NCBI RefSeq assembly: GCF_015690355.1 | Contig: NZ_JADPRT010000011.1 | Coordinates: 62,001-126,000, forward strand | DNA from: Streptacidiphilus fuscans | GTDB taxonomy: Bacteria > Actinomycetota > Actinomycetes > Streptomycetales > Streptomycetaceae | Direction: 5' to 3' | Length of the DNA stretch: 64,000 nucleotides | Part shown: in pieces, positions 36,940-46,452 of the stretch | Layout: each line of letters begins with the position of its first letter | How positions within the stretch are numbered: position 1 is the first letter of the stretch | The notes under the pieces: model-generated | What the model was told of the DNA's origin: nothing | What the model saw: only the letters and a program-made list of their open reading frames with translations | Databases searched by the model: none | Position numbers and translations under genes: made by a program

Positions 36940-38036
36940 CGGTGGATCAGCCGGTGCTGCACGTCAAGGGGCGGGTCCTGGTCGGCCCGGAGGACGTCCG
37001 CGACGAGCTGTGGGTGGTCGACGGCCGGATCAGCTTCACCGCGCCCGCCTCCGCGTCGGCGGACGTGCGGACCCTCCAGGGCTGGGTGCTGCCGGGCCTG
37101 ACCGACGCCCACTGCCATGTCGGCCTCGACGCCCACGGCGCGGTCGACGACGCGACCAGCGAGAAGCAGGCGCTCGCCGAACGCGACGCGGGCGCGCTGC
37201 TGTTGCGGGACGCCGGGTCCCCGGCGGACACCCGCTGGATCGACGAGCGGGAGGACCTGCCGAAGGTGGTGCGGGCCGGTCGCCATATCGCCCGGACCCG
37301 CCGCTACATCCGCAACTACGCGCACGAGATCGAGCCAGACCAGCTCGTCGACTACGTCCGCCAGGAGGCGCGGCGCAGTGACGGCTGGGTCAAGCTGGTC
37401 GGCGACTGGATCGACCGCGGCACCGGCGACCTCGGACCGTGCTGGCCGCGCGAGGCGCTCGCCGCCGCGATGGCCGCCGCCCACGAGGAGGGCGCCCGGG
37501 TCACCGCCCACGTCTTCGGCGAGGACGGGCTGCGCGACCTGGTCGAGGCCGGGATCGACTGCATCGAGCACGCCACCGGGCTGACCGAGGACACCATCCC
37601 GCTCTTCGCCGAGCGCGGCGTGGCGATCGTGCCGACGCTGGTCAACATCGCCCACTTCCCCGAGCACGCGGCGGCGGGCGAGGCCAAGTTCCCCGACTAC
37701 GCCCGCACCATGCGCAAGCTGCACGCGCGCCGGTACGCCACGGTGGCCGCCGCCTACGACGCGGGTGTGCCGATCTTCACCGGCACGGACGCGGGCGGCT
37801 CGCTGGCGCACGGGCTGGTCGCCGACGAGGTCGTGGAGCTGGTCACGGCCGGTCTGCCGCCGCTCGCCGCACTCGACGCGACGACCTGGGGCGCACGGCG
37901 CTGGCTCGGCCGTCCGGGCCTTACGGAAGGCGCTCCGGCCGACCTGGTGCTCTTCGCGGAGGACCCGCGCGCGGACGTCCGGGTGCTGCGGGACCCGCGG
38001 CTCGTGGTGGTGAACGGCAGGCCGACGGGCGGCTGA
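36936..38036 (+). CDS. Amidohydrolase family protein
   Basis: Metal-dependent hydrolase of the amidohydrolase superfamily, 366 residues. The metal motif HxH is H59/H61 in TDAHCHVG. Later ligands are visible in the H of VTAHVFGE, the H of CIEHATG and the catalytic D of FTGTDAGGS, and GWVKLVGDW supplies the position often taken by a carboxylated lysine. The C-terminal strand region APADLVLFAEDPRADVRVL closes the small domain. The prolidase/imidazolonepropionase-like branch is the nearest, but the substrate is unknown. The GTG overlaps the pepN stop, suggesting a role in peptide or amide breakdown. Confidence 0.9.
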   Translation: MTVDQPVLHVKGRVLVGPEDVRDELWVVDGRISFTAPASASADVRTLQGWVLPGLTDAHCHVGLDAHGAVDDATSEKQALAERDAGALLLRDAGSPADTRWIDEREDLPKVVRAGRHIARTRRYIRNYAHEIEPDQLVDYVRQEARRSDGWVKLVGDWIDRGTGDLGPCWPREALAAAMAAAHEEGARVTAHVFGEDGLRDLVEAGIDCIEHATGLTEDTIPLFAERGVAIVPTLVNIAHFPEHAAAGEAKFPDYARTMRKLHARRYATVAAAYDAGVPIFTGTDAGGSLAHGLVADEVVELVTAGLPPLAALDATTWGARRWLGRPGLTEGAPADLVLFAEDPRADVRVLRDPRLVVVNGRPTGG

Positions 38037-38202
38037 ACGGCATGCGCGCAACAGGTCGTGCACACCGCGTGGACCCAGTTCGACCGGAGATGTCCGAAGC
38101 CTGGATCCCTACCCGCAGATCAAACTCCCGAACCGCTCCGCGGCCGGTCCGCCGGGACTAGTCTCCAGCCAGTGCCGTGGCACTGTGAACTGGGAGGTCG
38201 GG

Positions 38203-40854
38203 GTGCAGGGGCTGCTCGAACGCGACACCGAACTCGCCGCCGTGCGTGCGGCGGTGGCCGAGCTGGCCGGGGCGGTCGCCGGGGATGCGCCCGACGCGGC
38301 GCCGGACCGGCTGATCGTGGTGACCGGGGCCGCCGGGCTGGGCAAGACCAGCGTGCTGGCCGAGGTGCGGCGGGCGGCCGAGGCCGCGGGGCTCCTGGTG
38401 CTGGCGACCCGTGGCGGTGAGCAGGAGCAGGGTTCGGCGTTCCATGTCGTGCGCGGTCTGCTGCGGCTGCTGCTGGAGTCCGCGGGCGAGGAGGGCCGCC
38501 GCGAACTGCTCGGCGCCTGGTACGACATCGTGGCTCCGGCCGTCGGCATCGCCACCACCGGCGCCGCGCCGGACCCGCAGGGTGTCCGCGACGGCCTGGA
38601 CTGGGTGGTCACCAACCTGGCCTTCGCCCGTGGCCCGCTGGTCCTCGTCGTGGACGACGCCCACTGGGCCGACGCCGAGTCCCTGGCCTGGCTCGCCGCC
38701 TTCTCCTCCCGGGTCGCCGACCTGCCCGTGCTGCTCGTGGTCGCCTACCGGCCGGACGAACTGCCGGACTGGGCGGACGCGTTCCGCAGCATGGCCGGGG
38801 ACAACGGGGTCCGCCCGCTCGGCCTGGCCGCGTTGACGCCCGAGGCGGTGGACGCGCTGGTGCGGCGGATGTACGCGGAGTCCGGGCGGCGGGTGGAGGA
38901 CGGCTTCGCCCGCGAGATCTGGGCGGTGACCGGCGGAAACCCGTTCGAGACCGTCGAGTTGGTCGCCAAGGCGGCGGAGCGGGGGATCGCCCCCGCCGAG
39001 GCGTCCTGGACGCAGCTGCGTGAGCTGAGCGCGGAGAACAAGGGCAGCGGCCTGATCGACCGGCTGCGGGGCCTCGGCTCGGGGCCGGTCCAACTCGCCC
39101 GCGCCGTCGCGGTCCTGGGCATCGCCACGCCGCGACCGCTGGCTGCCGTCGTGGCCGCCCTGATACCGGGCGAGGCGGAGTCGGCTGCCGAGCGGCTGCG
39201 CGAGGCGCGCATACTGACGGGTCATCAGACGCTGGAGTTCGTCCACCCGTTGATTGCCACCTCGGTGTACCGCAGCATGTCCGAGGAGATGCGCGCCGAA
39301 CTCCACGACCGGGCCGCCTGGGCGGTGCTGGAGGCCGGACGCAGCCCGGTGGTCGCCGCCCGCCACTGGCTGGAGGTCCCGCCCAGCGGGAACGCGGCGC
39401 TGGTCGACCAACTGCGCGCCGCGGCACAGCTGTTCATGCAGTCCGGCGCGCCGGAGACGGCCCAGCGCTGCCTGGCCAGGGCTGTCGAGGAGCCCCCGCC
39501 GGTCGAGGAGCGGGCGCACGTGCTCTACGAACTCGGCTGCTCCACCCTGCTCTACGACCCGGCCGCCACCGCCGGACAACTGCGCACCGCGCTGGAACAG
39601 CCGGTGGTGCCCGAGCGGCTGCGCGAGGAGATCAGCGTCCGGCTGGCCCAGTCGCTCGCGCACAGCAACAACCTTGCCGACGCGGCCAGCACCATGGCCG
39701 AGGAGGCGTTGCGCACCGACTCCGCCGAGATCCGCCTCAAGCTGCTGGTCTGGAACTTCATGTGGTGCGCCTTCGACGCCTGGGAACAGGGCTCGGAGGA
39801 GCGGTCCAAGCGGCTGGCCGACCTGGCCGAGCGGCTCGACGTCGAGGGCGACCGCAGCATCGCCGCCCGCTACATCCTGGGCCTGCGCGCCTGGGACGCC
39901 ACCGTGCGCGGCGAGCCGGTCGACGTCGCGCTGCACTACAGCGACCTGGCCCTGGAGGGCGAACTGCGTTGGGCGCACCCGGAGTGGGGCTTCGAGGTCC
40001 CGGTCCTGGTCGCGTTGACCTACATGTACGGGGACCGGCCCGCGCGCGCCCTGGAACTCTTCGCCAAGGGCATCGCCGAGTACGAGGAGGCGGGCTGGCG
40101 CGGCGCGCACCTCGCCTTCGGCCACACCATCCGCGGCTACGTCCACTACCGCACCGGCGATCTGGCGGAGGCGGAGCAGTGCGCCCGGCTCGGCCTCGAC
40201 CTGGCCAACCGCGTCGGCGAGGGCACTCCGGTGCACTCGTACGCCGTCGGCACGCTGATCCTGGTGCTGACCTCGCGCGGTGCGCTCGACGAGGCGGGCG
40301 CGCTGGCCGAGCGCTACCGGTTCCACGCGCCGTACTCCAACGCCGTGGTCTTCCCCGACTCGCAGACCGTGCGCGGCGTACTGTTGCTTGCGCGTGGCGA
40401 GTTCGTCGACGCCGAGGCCGAACTGACCCAGGCCGGGGCCCGGTTGGACGGCCGGGGGATGCGCAACCCGGGGTGGTGCGGCTGGGAGCGCGGCCTGATG
40501 TCCGCCTGCGCCGGTCTCGGCGACCTGGACCGGGCGCGCAGCCTGGCCGAGGACCAGTTGGAGCGGGCCGAGCGCTACGGCACCCTCTCGGCCATCGGCA
40601 CCGCGCTGCGGGCCGCCGCGGAGGTGACCGAGGACCCGGCCGAGCGCGTCGCCCGACTGGAGACGGCGGTCCAGGTCCTGGAGCGCGCCCCGGCCCCCTA
40701 CGAGCGGGCGCGCGCGACGCTCGACCTGGCGGTCGCCCGCCGGGAGATGGGGCTTCCCCCGCGCGAAACCTTCGAGCAGGCGGCCGAGTTGGCCGCCGCC
40801 TGCTCGGCGGACGGGCTGGCGCAGGCGGCGGAGTCGGCGCGGGCGCAACTGTAG
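38203..40854 (+). CDS. LAL-type AAA ATPase with TPR-like repeats, lacking a LuxR HTH
   Basis: 883 residues. N-terminal AAA_16 ATPase: Walker [11 protein letters not shown] at residues 41-50 and Walker [13 protein letters not shown] at about 145-157, with [15 protein letters not shown] before it, as in MalT/LAL regulators. Then about 500 residues of helical repeats (TPR-like). LAL regulators normally end with a ~65-residue LuxR helix-turn-helix. Here the frame stops after [20 protein letters not shown] with no such domain and no remnant in the 64 bases before ung. GTG 38203 has GGGAGG upstream and decides the start. It may act through a partner protein. Confidence 0.85.
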   Translation: MQGLLERDTELAAVRAAVAELAGAVAGDAPDAAPDRLIVVTGAAGLGKTSVLAEVRRAAEAAGLLVLATRGGEQEQGSAFHVVRGLLRLLLESAGEEGRRELLGAWYDIVAPAVGIATTGAAPDPQGVRDGLDWVVTNLAFARGPLVLVVDDAHWADAESLAWLAAFSSRVADLPVLLVVAYRPDELPDWADAFRSMAGDNGVRPLGLAALTPEAVDALVRRMYAESGRRVEDGFAREIWAVTGGNPFETVELVAKAAERGIAPAEASWTQLRELSAENKGSGLIDRLRGLGSGPVQLARAVAVLGIATPRPLAAVVAALIPGEAESAAERLREARILTGHQTLEFVHPLIATSVYRSMSEEMRAELHDRAAWAVLEAGRSPVVAARHWLEVPPSGNAALVDQLRAAAQLFMQSGAPETAQRCLARAVEEPPPVEERAHVLYELGCSTLLYDPAATAGQLRTALEQPVVPERLREEISVRLAQSLAHSNNLADAASTMAEEALRTDSAEIRLKLLVWNFMWCAFDAWEQGSEERSKRLADLAERLDVEGDRSIAARYILGLRAWDATVRGEPVDVALHYSDLALEGELRWAHPEWGFEVPVLVALTYMYGDRPARALELFAKGIAEYEEAGWRGAHLAFGHTIRGYVHYRTGDLAEAEQCARLGLDLANRVGEGTPVHSYAVGTLILVLTSRGALDEAGALAERYRFHAPYSNAVVFPDSQTVRGVLLLARGEFVDAEAELTQAGARLDGRGMRNPGWCGWERGLMSACAGLGDLDRARSLAEDQLERAERYGTLSAIGTALRAAAEVTEDPAERVARLETAVQVLERAPAPYERARATLDLAVARREMGLPPRETFEQAAELAAACSADGLAQAAESARAQL

Positions 40855-40905
40855 TGCGGGACGGGCCGGTTCGGGGTCGTGGTTCGCCCGGTCGGCGGAA
40901 GTGGC

Positions 40906-40919
40906 TAGGCTGACGGACG
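40906..40919 (+). promoter_or_regulatory. -10 box of a probable leaderless ung promoter
   Basis: TAGGCT at 40906-40911 and exactly seven bases to the GTG at 40919. No ribosome site precedes the GTG. Confidence 0.55.
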
Positions 40920-41596
40920 TGGCAGCACGTCCTTTGAACGAGATCGTCGAAACCGGCTGGGCCCAGGCCCTGGAACCTGTGGCTGGCAACATCGCCACCA
41001 TGGGCGACTTCCTGCGCACCGAGATCGCCGGCGGGCGCACGTACCTGCCCGCCGGGGCCAACGTATTGCGCGCCTTCCAGCAGCCGTTGGACGGGGTCCG
41101 GGTGCTGATCGTCGGGCAGGACCCCTACCCGACGCCCGGTCACGCCGTCGGCCTCTCCTTCTCCGTCGCGCCGGAGGTCCGGCCGCTGCCGGGCAGCCTG
41201 GTGAACATCTTCACGGAGTACCAGCGCGACCTGAGCCTGCCCGCGCCGTCGAACGGCGACCTCACGCCGTGGACCGACCGGGGCGTACTGCTGCTCAACA
41301 GGGTGCTCACCACCGCTCCTCGCAACCCCGGCGCGCACCGCAACAAGGGCTGGGAGGCGGTGACCGAGCAGGCGATCCGCGCCCTGGTCGCCCGTGACAC
41401 GCCGCTGGTGGCGATCCTCTGGGGCCGCGACGCCCGCAACCTGCGCCCGCTCCTCGGCCAGGTGCCGTGCATCGAGTCGGCCCACCCCAGCCCGATGTCG
41501 GCGGACCGCGGATTCTTCGGCTCCCGCCCGTTCAGCCGCGCCAACGAGCTACTGGTCAAGCAGGGTGCGCAGCCAGTGGACTGGCGCCTGCCGTAG
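40919..41596 (+). CDS. ung: Uracil-DNA glycosylase (family 1)
   Basis: Removes uracil from DNA at the start of base excision repair. It has 225 residues. The water-activating motif [16 protein letters not shown] places the catalytic Asp at D68, and the DNA-intercalating motif is [18 protein letters not shown]. The GTG at 40919 is supported by the leaderless-type -10 box. The last 41 bases overlap, antisense, a small peptide gene at 41556. Confidence 0.96.
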   Translation: MAARPLNEIVETGWAQALEPVAGNIATMGDFLRTEIAGGRTYLPAGANVLRAFQQPLDGVRVLIVGQDPYPTPGHAVGLSFSVAPEVRPLPGSLVNIFTEYQRDLSLPAPSNGDLTPWTDRGVLLLNRVLTTAPRNPGAHRNKGWEAVTEQAIRALVARDTPLVAILWGRDARNLRPLLGQVPCIESAHPSPMSADRGFFGSRPFSRANELLVKQGAQPVDWRLP

Positions 41597-41672
41597 GGCT
41601 GAGGGAGGCGAACAGGATGCCCGCCCCGGCGGCGCCGAGCGAGGTGACGGTGGCGAGAATGCGCTTGAGCAT
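41556..41672 (-). CDS. 38-aa peptide with a signal-like hydrophobic N-terminus
   Basis: [20 protein letters not shown] and a short Ser/Ala/Pro tail ending LAAHPA. GAGGAGA lies five bases before the ATG, a strong ribosome site. The basic start and hydrophobic stretch look like a signal peptide or membrane anchor with almost no mature part. It lies opposite the ung 3' end and next to 17-bp repeats that precede the STAND gene. It may be a small exported or membrane peptide; no family assigned. Confidence 0.55.
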   Translation of the reverse strand: MLKRILATVTSLGAAGAGILFASLSPTAGASPLAAHPA

Positions 41673-41688
41673 GGTTCTCCTCTGACTC

Positions 41689-41750
41689 TGACGGGCTCGT
41701 GAGTGTGACGGGCTCGTGAGTGTGACGGGCCCGTGAGTGTGACGGGCTCG
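41689..41750. repeat. 17-base direct repeats (3.6 copies)
   Basis: TGACGGGCTCGTGAGTG at 41689-41705 and 41706-41722, with one change at 41723-41739, then a partial fourth copy to 41750. The array lies between the divergent peptide gene (start 41672) and the STAND regulator. Helical phasing is not exact (17 bases), but such direct repeats are typical binding sites of SARP/AfsR-type activators. Confidence 0.75.
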
Positions 41751-41946
41751 GTGCCGTGGCAGGAAGAGACCGGCCCCCCGACCTGGTCTCTTCCTCCGCG
41801 GATGCCGCTTGGACCGGCCATGCGCGAAGCGGCAGGACCAGATTCGCCGTACGGCTTGGCGATGTCCCCTATCCCGTACGAATCCGTACGCCCGGCCTCT
41901 TACAATGCGCATGGCAGTAGCACAGCTTCACGACGCGGGGGACACC

Positions 41947-44646
41947 GTGGGTAAGCAGCGGGGCGCACTTCCGGATCCAGGCAGCGCCGGGGATCTGGCC
42001 GAGTTCATCGGGTTGTTGGGCGAGCTGCGTGCGTGGGCGGGGATGCCCTCGTACCGGACGCTGGCCAAGCAGGTCGGACCGCTGATGCGACCGCCGTGCG
42101 TGGTCTCGCTGTCCACGGTCGTGGACGTGTTCAAGGTCAACCGGCGCCGCCTCGACCTGGACCTGGTGATCGCGATCGTTCGCGCGCTGGGGTTGGACGA
42201 GCAGACGGTCGGTCTCTGGCGCGCGGCCTACCTGCGCATTCAGCGGGACGCCCAGGCAAGCGGGCCGACGGGAGCGCTCCGGCAGCTGCCGGCGGACCTG
42301 GCGACGTTCACCGGACGGCACGCGGAGGTCGACCGGCTGGTGACGGCTGCCACGACGCCGTCGGACTCGGAGCCCACGGTCTCGGTGTTGGTGATCGAGG
42401 GCATGGCCGGGGTCGGCAAGACCCAGCTGGCTCTGCACGCCGCGCACAGCCTGGTCCGCTCGGGCCACTACGCAGACGTCCAGCTGTACACCAATCTGCG
42501 CGGGTACGACCCGGACCGGCCGCCGGCCGACCCGGCGGCCGTGTTGGACTCGTTCCTACGGCAGTTGGGCGTGGCGCCGCAGCGTGTTCCGGAGACGCTG
42601 GAGGAACGCGCGGCGATGTTCCGTGACCGGATGAACGGTCGCGCCGCCCTGGTGGTGCTGGACAACGCCGCAGAGGTCAGCCAGGTGCGGGAGTTGATAC
42701 CCAGCAGCCCGAGCTGCCTGGTGCTGGTCACCAGCCGGCGCAGCCTGACCGAGCTGCCCGACGCGAGCGTGCTGCGGCTCGACGTGTTCACGGAGCAGGA
42801 GGCACTGCAACTGCTCGCACGAGTGGCGGGCGCCGACCGGGTCGACGCCGAGCCGCAGGCCGCGCGGCGGATCGTCGAGCTGACCGGCGGCCTACCGCTG
42901 GCGGTGGCGCTGGCCGCGGCCCGGCTCCGTTCGCGCCCGGCGTGGAGCGTTGCGGAGCTGGCCGATCGTCTGGCCAAAGGAGCAGGCGCGGAACCTGGCG
43001 TGACGGCGGTGCTCGACCTGTCCTACCAGGGCCTGCCGAAGGCCGCGCAGCGTCTCTTCCGGCTGCTGGGCGTGGATCCCGGGTTGGACGCCACGGTCGA
43101 CTCCGTCGCCGCGCTGGTCGGCATCGATCCGGACGAGGCCGACCAGCTGCTGGAGCTGCTCCAGGACGAGCACCTGGCGCACCAGCAGGTGCTCGGCAGG
43201 TACGAGATGCACGACCTGGTGCGCGCCTTCGCCGCCGAGACGTCTCGCGCCACCGATGCGGAGGCGGACCGGAACGCGGCGTTGACCCGCTGGCTGGACT
43301 GGTATCTGCACTCCGTCTACGCGGCCACGGACCTGGTCAACAAGAACCGCTACCGCAACGGCGACCTGCCGCGACCGCCCGAGCTGCCGGTGGCCGAACC
43401 GGCCGACGACGACGAGGCCCGCGCCTGGCTGTCCGCCGAGCGCGCGAACCTGCTGGCGGCGACCCGGTTCGCCGCCACCGAGGGCTGGCCCGGGCACTCC
43501 TGGCGCTACGCCCAGGCGCTGTGGTCGTACTACTTCGCGTCGGGCCTCAACTCCGACTGGGCCGAGAGTCTTCGCCACGGCCTCGCCGCCGCCGAGGTGG
43601 ACGGCGACGCCGCCGCGCAGGGTGAGCTCTGGCACGCCCGGGGAAGCTACGAAGTCGTCGCCGGCCGCTTCGACCGGGCCCTGCCCTACACCCGCGAGGC
43701 GCTACGACTGCGCAAGGTCGCCGGAGACCCCGTCAAGACCGCGACCACCCTGGGCAATCTGGCGTGCGTCCTGTCCGACATGGGCCAGTTCCGCCAGGGC
43801 CTGGAGTTCTTCCACGAGGCCCTCGCCCTCATGCGGGAGACCGCCAACGGGCACGGCGAGGCGAACGTCCTCCACAACATGGGCATCGGGGCCTACGCGA
43901 TGGGCCGTCACCGTCAGTCCCTGGAGCTGTTGGGCGAGGCCCTCGCCTTGTACCGGGAGTCCGGGAACAAGGACCACCAGACGTTCGTCCTGATCCCCAC
44001 CGGTCTGAACATGAGCCTGTTGGGCGACCACGACGGGGCTTCGGCCGCGGTGGCCCAAGCCGTGGCACTCGCCGAGGACATGGGCGCGGGCCGCCGTCTC
44101 GCCCCGGCGATCAACGTCCTCGGCACGCTGGCCATGGAGCGTGGCGACCACGAGGAAGCCGCCCAGGAGTTCCGCCGGGCGCAGGCACTCGCCCACGAGA
44201 TCGGCGACTGGGGCGAGGAGACCGAGGCCTGGTTCGAACTCGGGGTCAACGCCCTGCGATCCGGCGATCCGGCCGGCGCCGTCACCTTCTTCGACGAGGT
44301 TGCCACGCGTCTGGACGGCCGGAAGTACCACCGGTGGATCCTGCTCCTTCCCCAGTACCGGGCCGACGCACTGCTCGCCCTCGGCGACCTGGCCGGAGCG
44401 GCGGAGCTCTACCAGCGCGTACTGGACGCGGAGGACGACTCGGAGGCAGTGGTCAGGGCACGCGCGGCCTACGGCATGGCCCGCCTCGCCCGAGCCGCGG
44501 ACCCGTCCGACCTCAGCACCGCCCGCTCCCGGCTCCACCAGGCGCTTCGTCTCCTGGAGAAGGCCGAGTTCCCCTCGCTGGAGCAGACCGTCACCGCGAC
44601 GCTCGTCGACGTCGAGGGAGAGCTCGAAGCGGCGTCAACCCGCTGA
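41947..44646 (+). CDS. AfsR-like STAND ATPase with HTH-like N-terminus and TPR repeats, no SARP domain
   Basis: 899 residues from the GTG at 41947 (GGGGG just upstream); an in-frame ATG at 41911 is possible. The -10-like TACAAT at 41901-41906 fits a short leader. The N-terminal ~95 residues resemble an XRE-type helix-turn-helix region (LVIAIVRALGLDEQTVGLWR). The NB-ARC/STAND module follows: Walker A GMAGVGKT at residues 152-159, LVVLDNAAEV, LVTSRRSL and GGLPLAVALA. The rest, from about residue 430, is TPR-like. The winged-helix SARP transcription domain of AfsR is absent. A signalling or regulatory function is likely; target genes are unknown, though the repeats just upstream may be one site. 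Confidence 0.85.
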   Translation: MGKQRGALPDPGSAGDLAEFIGLLGELRAWAGMPSYRTLAKQVGPLMRPPCVVSLSTVVDVFKVNRRRLDLDLVIAIVRALGLDEQTVGLWRAAYLRIQRDAQASGPTGALRQLPADLATFTGRHAEVDRLVTAATTPSDSEPTVSVLVIEGMAGVGKTQLALHAAHSLVRSGHYADVQLYTNLRGYDPDRPPADPAAVLDSFLRQLGVAPQRVPETLEERAAMFRDRMNGRAALVVLDNAAEVSQVRELIPSSPSCLVLVTSRRSLTELPDASVLRLDVFTEQEALQLLARVAGADRVDAEPQAARRIVELTGGLPLAVALAAARLRSRPAWSVAELADRLAKGAGAEPGVTAVLDLSYQGLPKAAQRLFRLLGVDPGLDATVDSVAALVGIDPDEADQLLELLQDEHLAHQQVLGRYEMHDLVRAFAAETSRATDAEADRNAALTRWLDWYLHSVYAATDLVNKNRYRNGDLPRPPELPVAEPADDDEARAWLSAERANLLAATRFAATEGWPGHSWRYAQALWSYYFASGLNSDWAESLRHGLAAAEVDGDAAAQGELWHARGSYEVVAGRFDRALPYTREALRLRKVAGDPVKTATTLGNLACVLSDMGQFRQGLEFFHEALALMRETANGHGEANVLHNMGIGAYAMGRHRQSLELLGEALALYRESGNKDHQTFVLIPTGLNMSLLGDHDGASAAVAQAVALAEDMGAGRRLAPAINVLGTLAMERGDHEEAAQEFRRAQALAHEIGDWGEETEAWFELGVNALRSGDPAGAVTFFDEVATRLDGRKYHRWILLLPQYRADALLALGDLAGAAELYQRVLDAEDDSEAVVRARAAYGMARLARAADPSDLSTARSRLHQALRLLEKAEFPSLEQTVTATLVDVEGELEAASTR

Positions 44647-44650
44647 CGGC

Positions 44651-44693
44651 GCGCAACGACCCGGCCGCGTGGGGGGCAGCCGGGTCGTTGCGC
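44651..44693. terminator. Bidirectional terminator between STAND and S53 genes
   Basis: Perfect 15-base-pair stem (44651-44665 with 44679-44693) and a 13-base G-rich loop, in the gap between two convergent genes. Confidence 0.85.
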
Positions 44694-44702
44694 GAGGTGC
44701 GG

Positions 44703-45935
44703 TCAGCCGGTGAAGGCGGTCAGGCCGTTCGGGGTGCCGAGGCCGGTCGGGCCGTCGTAGCCGGGCTCCGCGGTGCAGAGGTAGGCCGGGGAGCAGGAGG
44801 CCGTCGAGCCGGTGGTGACGTCGTTGAGCGACGTGGTGTGGGCGTAGGCGATGGAGGCGGGGATCGCCGTGCTGTGCGCGCCCGCGTCGGCGTAGACGCC
44901 CGCGATCAGCGGGGAGGCGACGGAGGTGCCGCCGTAGACGGCCCAGCCGCTCGCGCCGTAGGTCTGGTAGACGGCGACACCGGTGGCCGGGTCGGCGACC
45001 GCGGAGACGTCGGCGACGGTGCGGTTGGAGCAGCCGCTGTCGGTCTGCCAGGCGGGCTTGGGCTCGTAGGCGGAGCAGCCGGAGCCGGCGCCCTCGGTGG
45101 AGGAGGTGGACCAGACGGACTCGGTCCAGCCGCGGCTGTTGGACGCCTTGGACAGCGAAGTGCCGCCGACCGCGGTGACGTTGGGGGACGCCGCCGGGTA
45201 CTCGACGCCGTAGCCGCCGTCGCCGGAGGAGGCGGTGATGGCGATGCCCGGGTGGTTGAAGTAGGTGGAGTCGTAGCTCGTGTCGGCCGAGGACTCGGAG
45301 CCGCCGTAGCTGTTGGAGATCTCCGTCGCACCCAGCTTGGCGGCCTCGTTGACGGCCGTGCCGAGGTTGGTCATGCTCGCCGTCTTGGCCTCGACCAGGA
45401 TGATGTGGGCGTTCGGGGCGATCGCGGAGACCATGTCGAGGTCGAGCGACTCCTCGCCGGCCCAGCCGGAGTTGCTGCTCGGCAGGGTGCTGCTTCCGGT
45501 CTGGCTGACGATCTTCAGGCAGCCGCTGGCGGTGGTGCAGGCGGGGAGCCCGTACTGGGAGCGGTAGACCGCGAGGTCGGCGGCGGCGTTGGGGTCGTTG
45601 TAGGCGTCGACGATGGCGACGGTCTGTCCGGCGCCGCCGTTGGCCGGGAGGTTGTACGCGGACAGCAGGTCGCTCGGCCCGTAGCCGGACGGGGTCGCGT
45701 TCGGCGTGACGCCCTTGGCGTTGACGTGCTCGGCGGCGCTGGTGACGTGCAGCGCGTTGCAGAAGGCGTGACCGGCGGTCAGGTCGACGGCGCAGGAGCG
45801 GGACCAGGCGACGCCGTGGCCGGCGGTGGCCGCCTGGGCGGGCATGGCGGCGATCAGGCCGGAGATGGCGAGGGCGGCGGAGCCGATGAGCGGGACGGCG
45901 GCGCGGGCGGCGGTGGATATCGAGCTGGTGCGCAT
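44703..45935 (-). CDS. Secreted S53-family serine peptidase (sedolisin type)
   Basis: 410 residues. Signal peptide with a hydrophobic segment at about residues 13-33 and a cleavage-like AQA-A near residue 35. Catalytic residues are visible: E161 and D165 (WAGEESLDLDM), the oxyanion Asp D239 (ASSGDGGYG) and the nucleophile S338 (GGTSVASP). The sedolisin prodomain is short or absent. It acts outside the cell, usually at low pH. The start codon ATG follows AGGAGAAG. It converges with the STAND gene. The protease may supply peptides or process surface proteins, an inference only. Confidence 0.92.
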   Translation of the reverse strand: MRTSSISTAARAAVPLIGSAALAISGLIAAMPAQAATAGHGVAWSRSCAVDLTAGHAFCNALHVTSAAEHVNAKGVTPNATPSGYGPSDLLSAYNLPANGGAGQTVAIVDAYNDPNAAADLAVYRSQYGLPACTTASGCLKIVSQTGSSTLPSSNSGWAGEESLDLDMVSAIAPNAHIILVEAKTASMTNLGTAVNEAAKLGATEISNSYGGSESSADTSYDSTYFNHPGIAITASSGDGGYGVEYPAASPNVTAVGGTSLSKASNSRGWTESVWSTSSTEGAGSGCSAYEPKPAWQTDSGCSNRTVADVSAVADPATGVAVYQTYGASGWAVYGGTSVASPLIAGVYADAGAHSTAIPASIAYAHTTSLNDVTTGSTASCSPAYLCTAEPGYDGPTGLGTPNGLTAFTG

Positions 45936-46452
45936 CGTACTTCTCCTGGGACTGGGGACCGGGGGGAGTGCAGGTGCGACCGCAAGAAGGGGGCGCCCCC
46001 GTCTGCGGGTTGAGCAGGCAATTGCGTGGAACTTCTGACCACCCTCTGAAGTGGTGGCGACTGGGCGAGAACCTATCCGCCTGTCCGCAGCACGACAAGA
46101 GGGCGGCGGAAGATCGCATTCAGGTTTAACAGTCGAGGCATCAGACGTAACGAAGCAGCCCGCACCCGGCGCGATTTTGCTTGGGCCTTGGGGGTGCGCA
46201 TCGGCTTTCCGTGGTGGGCCCGGTGGGTCCGGCTTGCGGGGGCCTTACCAGGTTTGGGCGTTAACGAGCGTGTGGTGCTTGAGGTTTCTGATTCATAGTC
46301 ACCCTTAAGAGTGAACTGACGGTGTGTGCGGCCACAGTGACGGAGGGTTCGCAAGGATGGGCGGCGTCCGAGATCGTGCGCCGCTCGTCCGTGCAGTTTG
46401 ATGCCCGTGAGCGTGAAGCGGCGTACGCACGTTCCCAGGTGGGGGTTTCACC
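45936..46452. other. Divergent intergenic region S53 peptidase / LAETG protein
   Basis: 517 bases with lower GC than the neighbours. TCACCCTTAAGAGTGA at 46299-46314 is an imperfect palindrome (14 of 16 bases symmetric) and may be an operator for the gene at 46453. I see no credible gene and no clear promoter pair in the rest. Confidence 0.5.

Noticed and set aside
38158-41061. 967-aa open frame on the minus strand opposite the LAL ATPase
   Set aside because: Shadow frame without domains; the plus-strand frame has Walker motifs.
41689-41750. CRISPR array
   Set aside because: Repeats are 17 bases and directly adjacent, with no spacers and no cas genes in the window.
43764-46013. 749-aa plus-strand frame across the STAND and S53 genes
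   Set aside because: Crosses the strong terminator at 44651-44693 and has low-complexity Gly/Arg/Val sequence.
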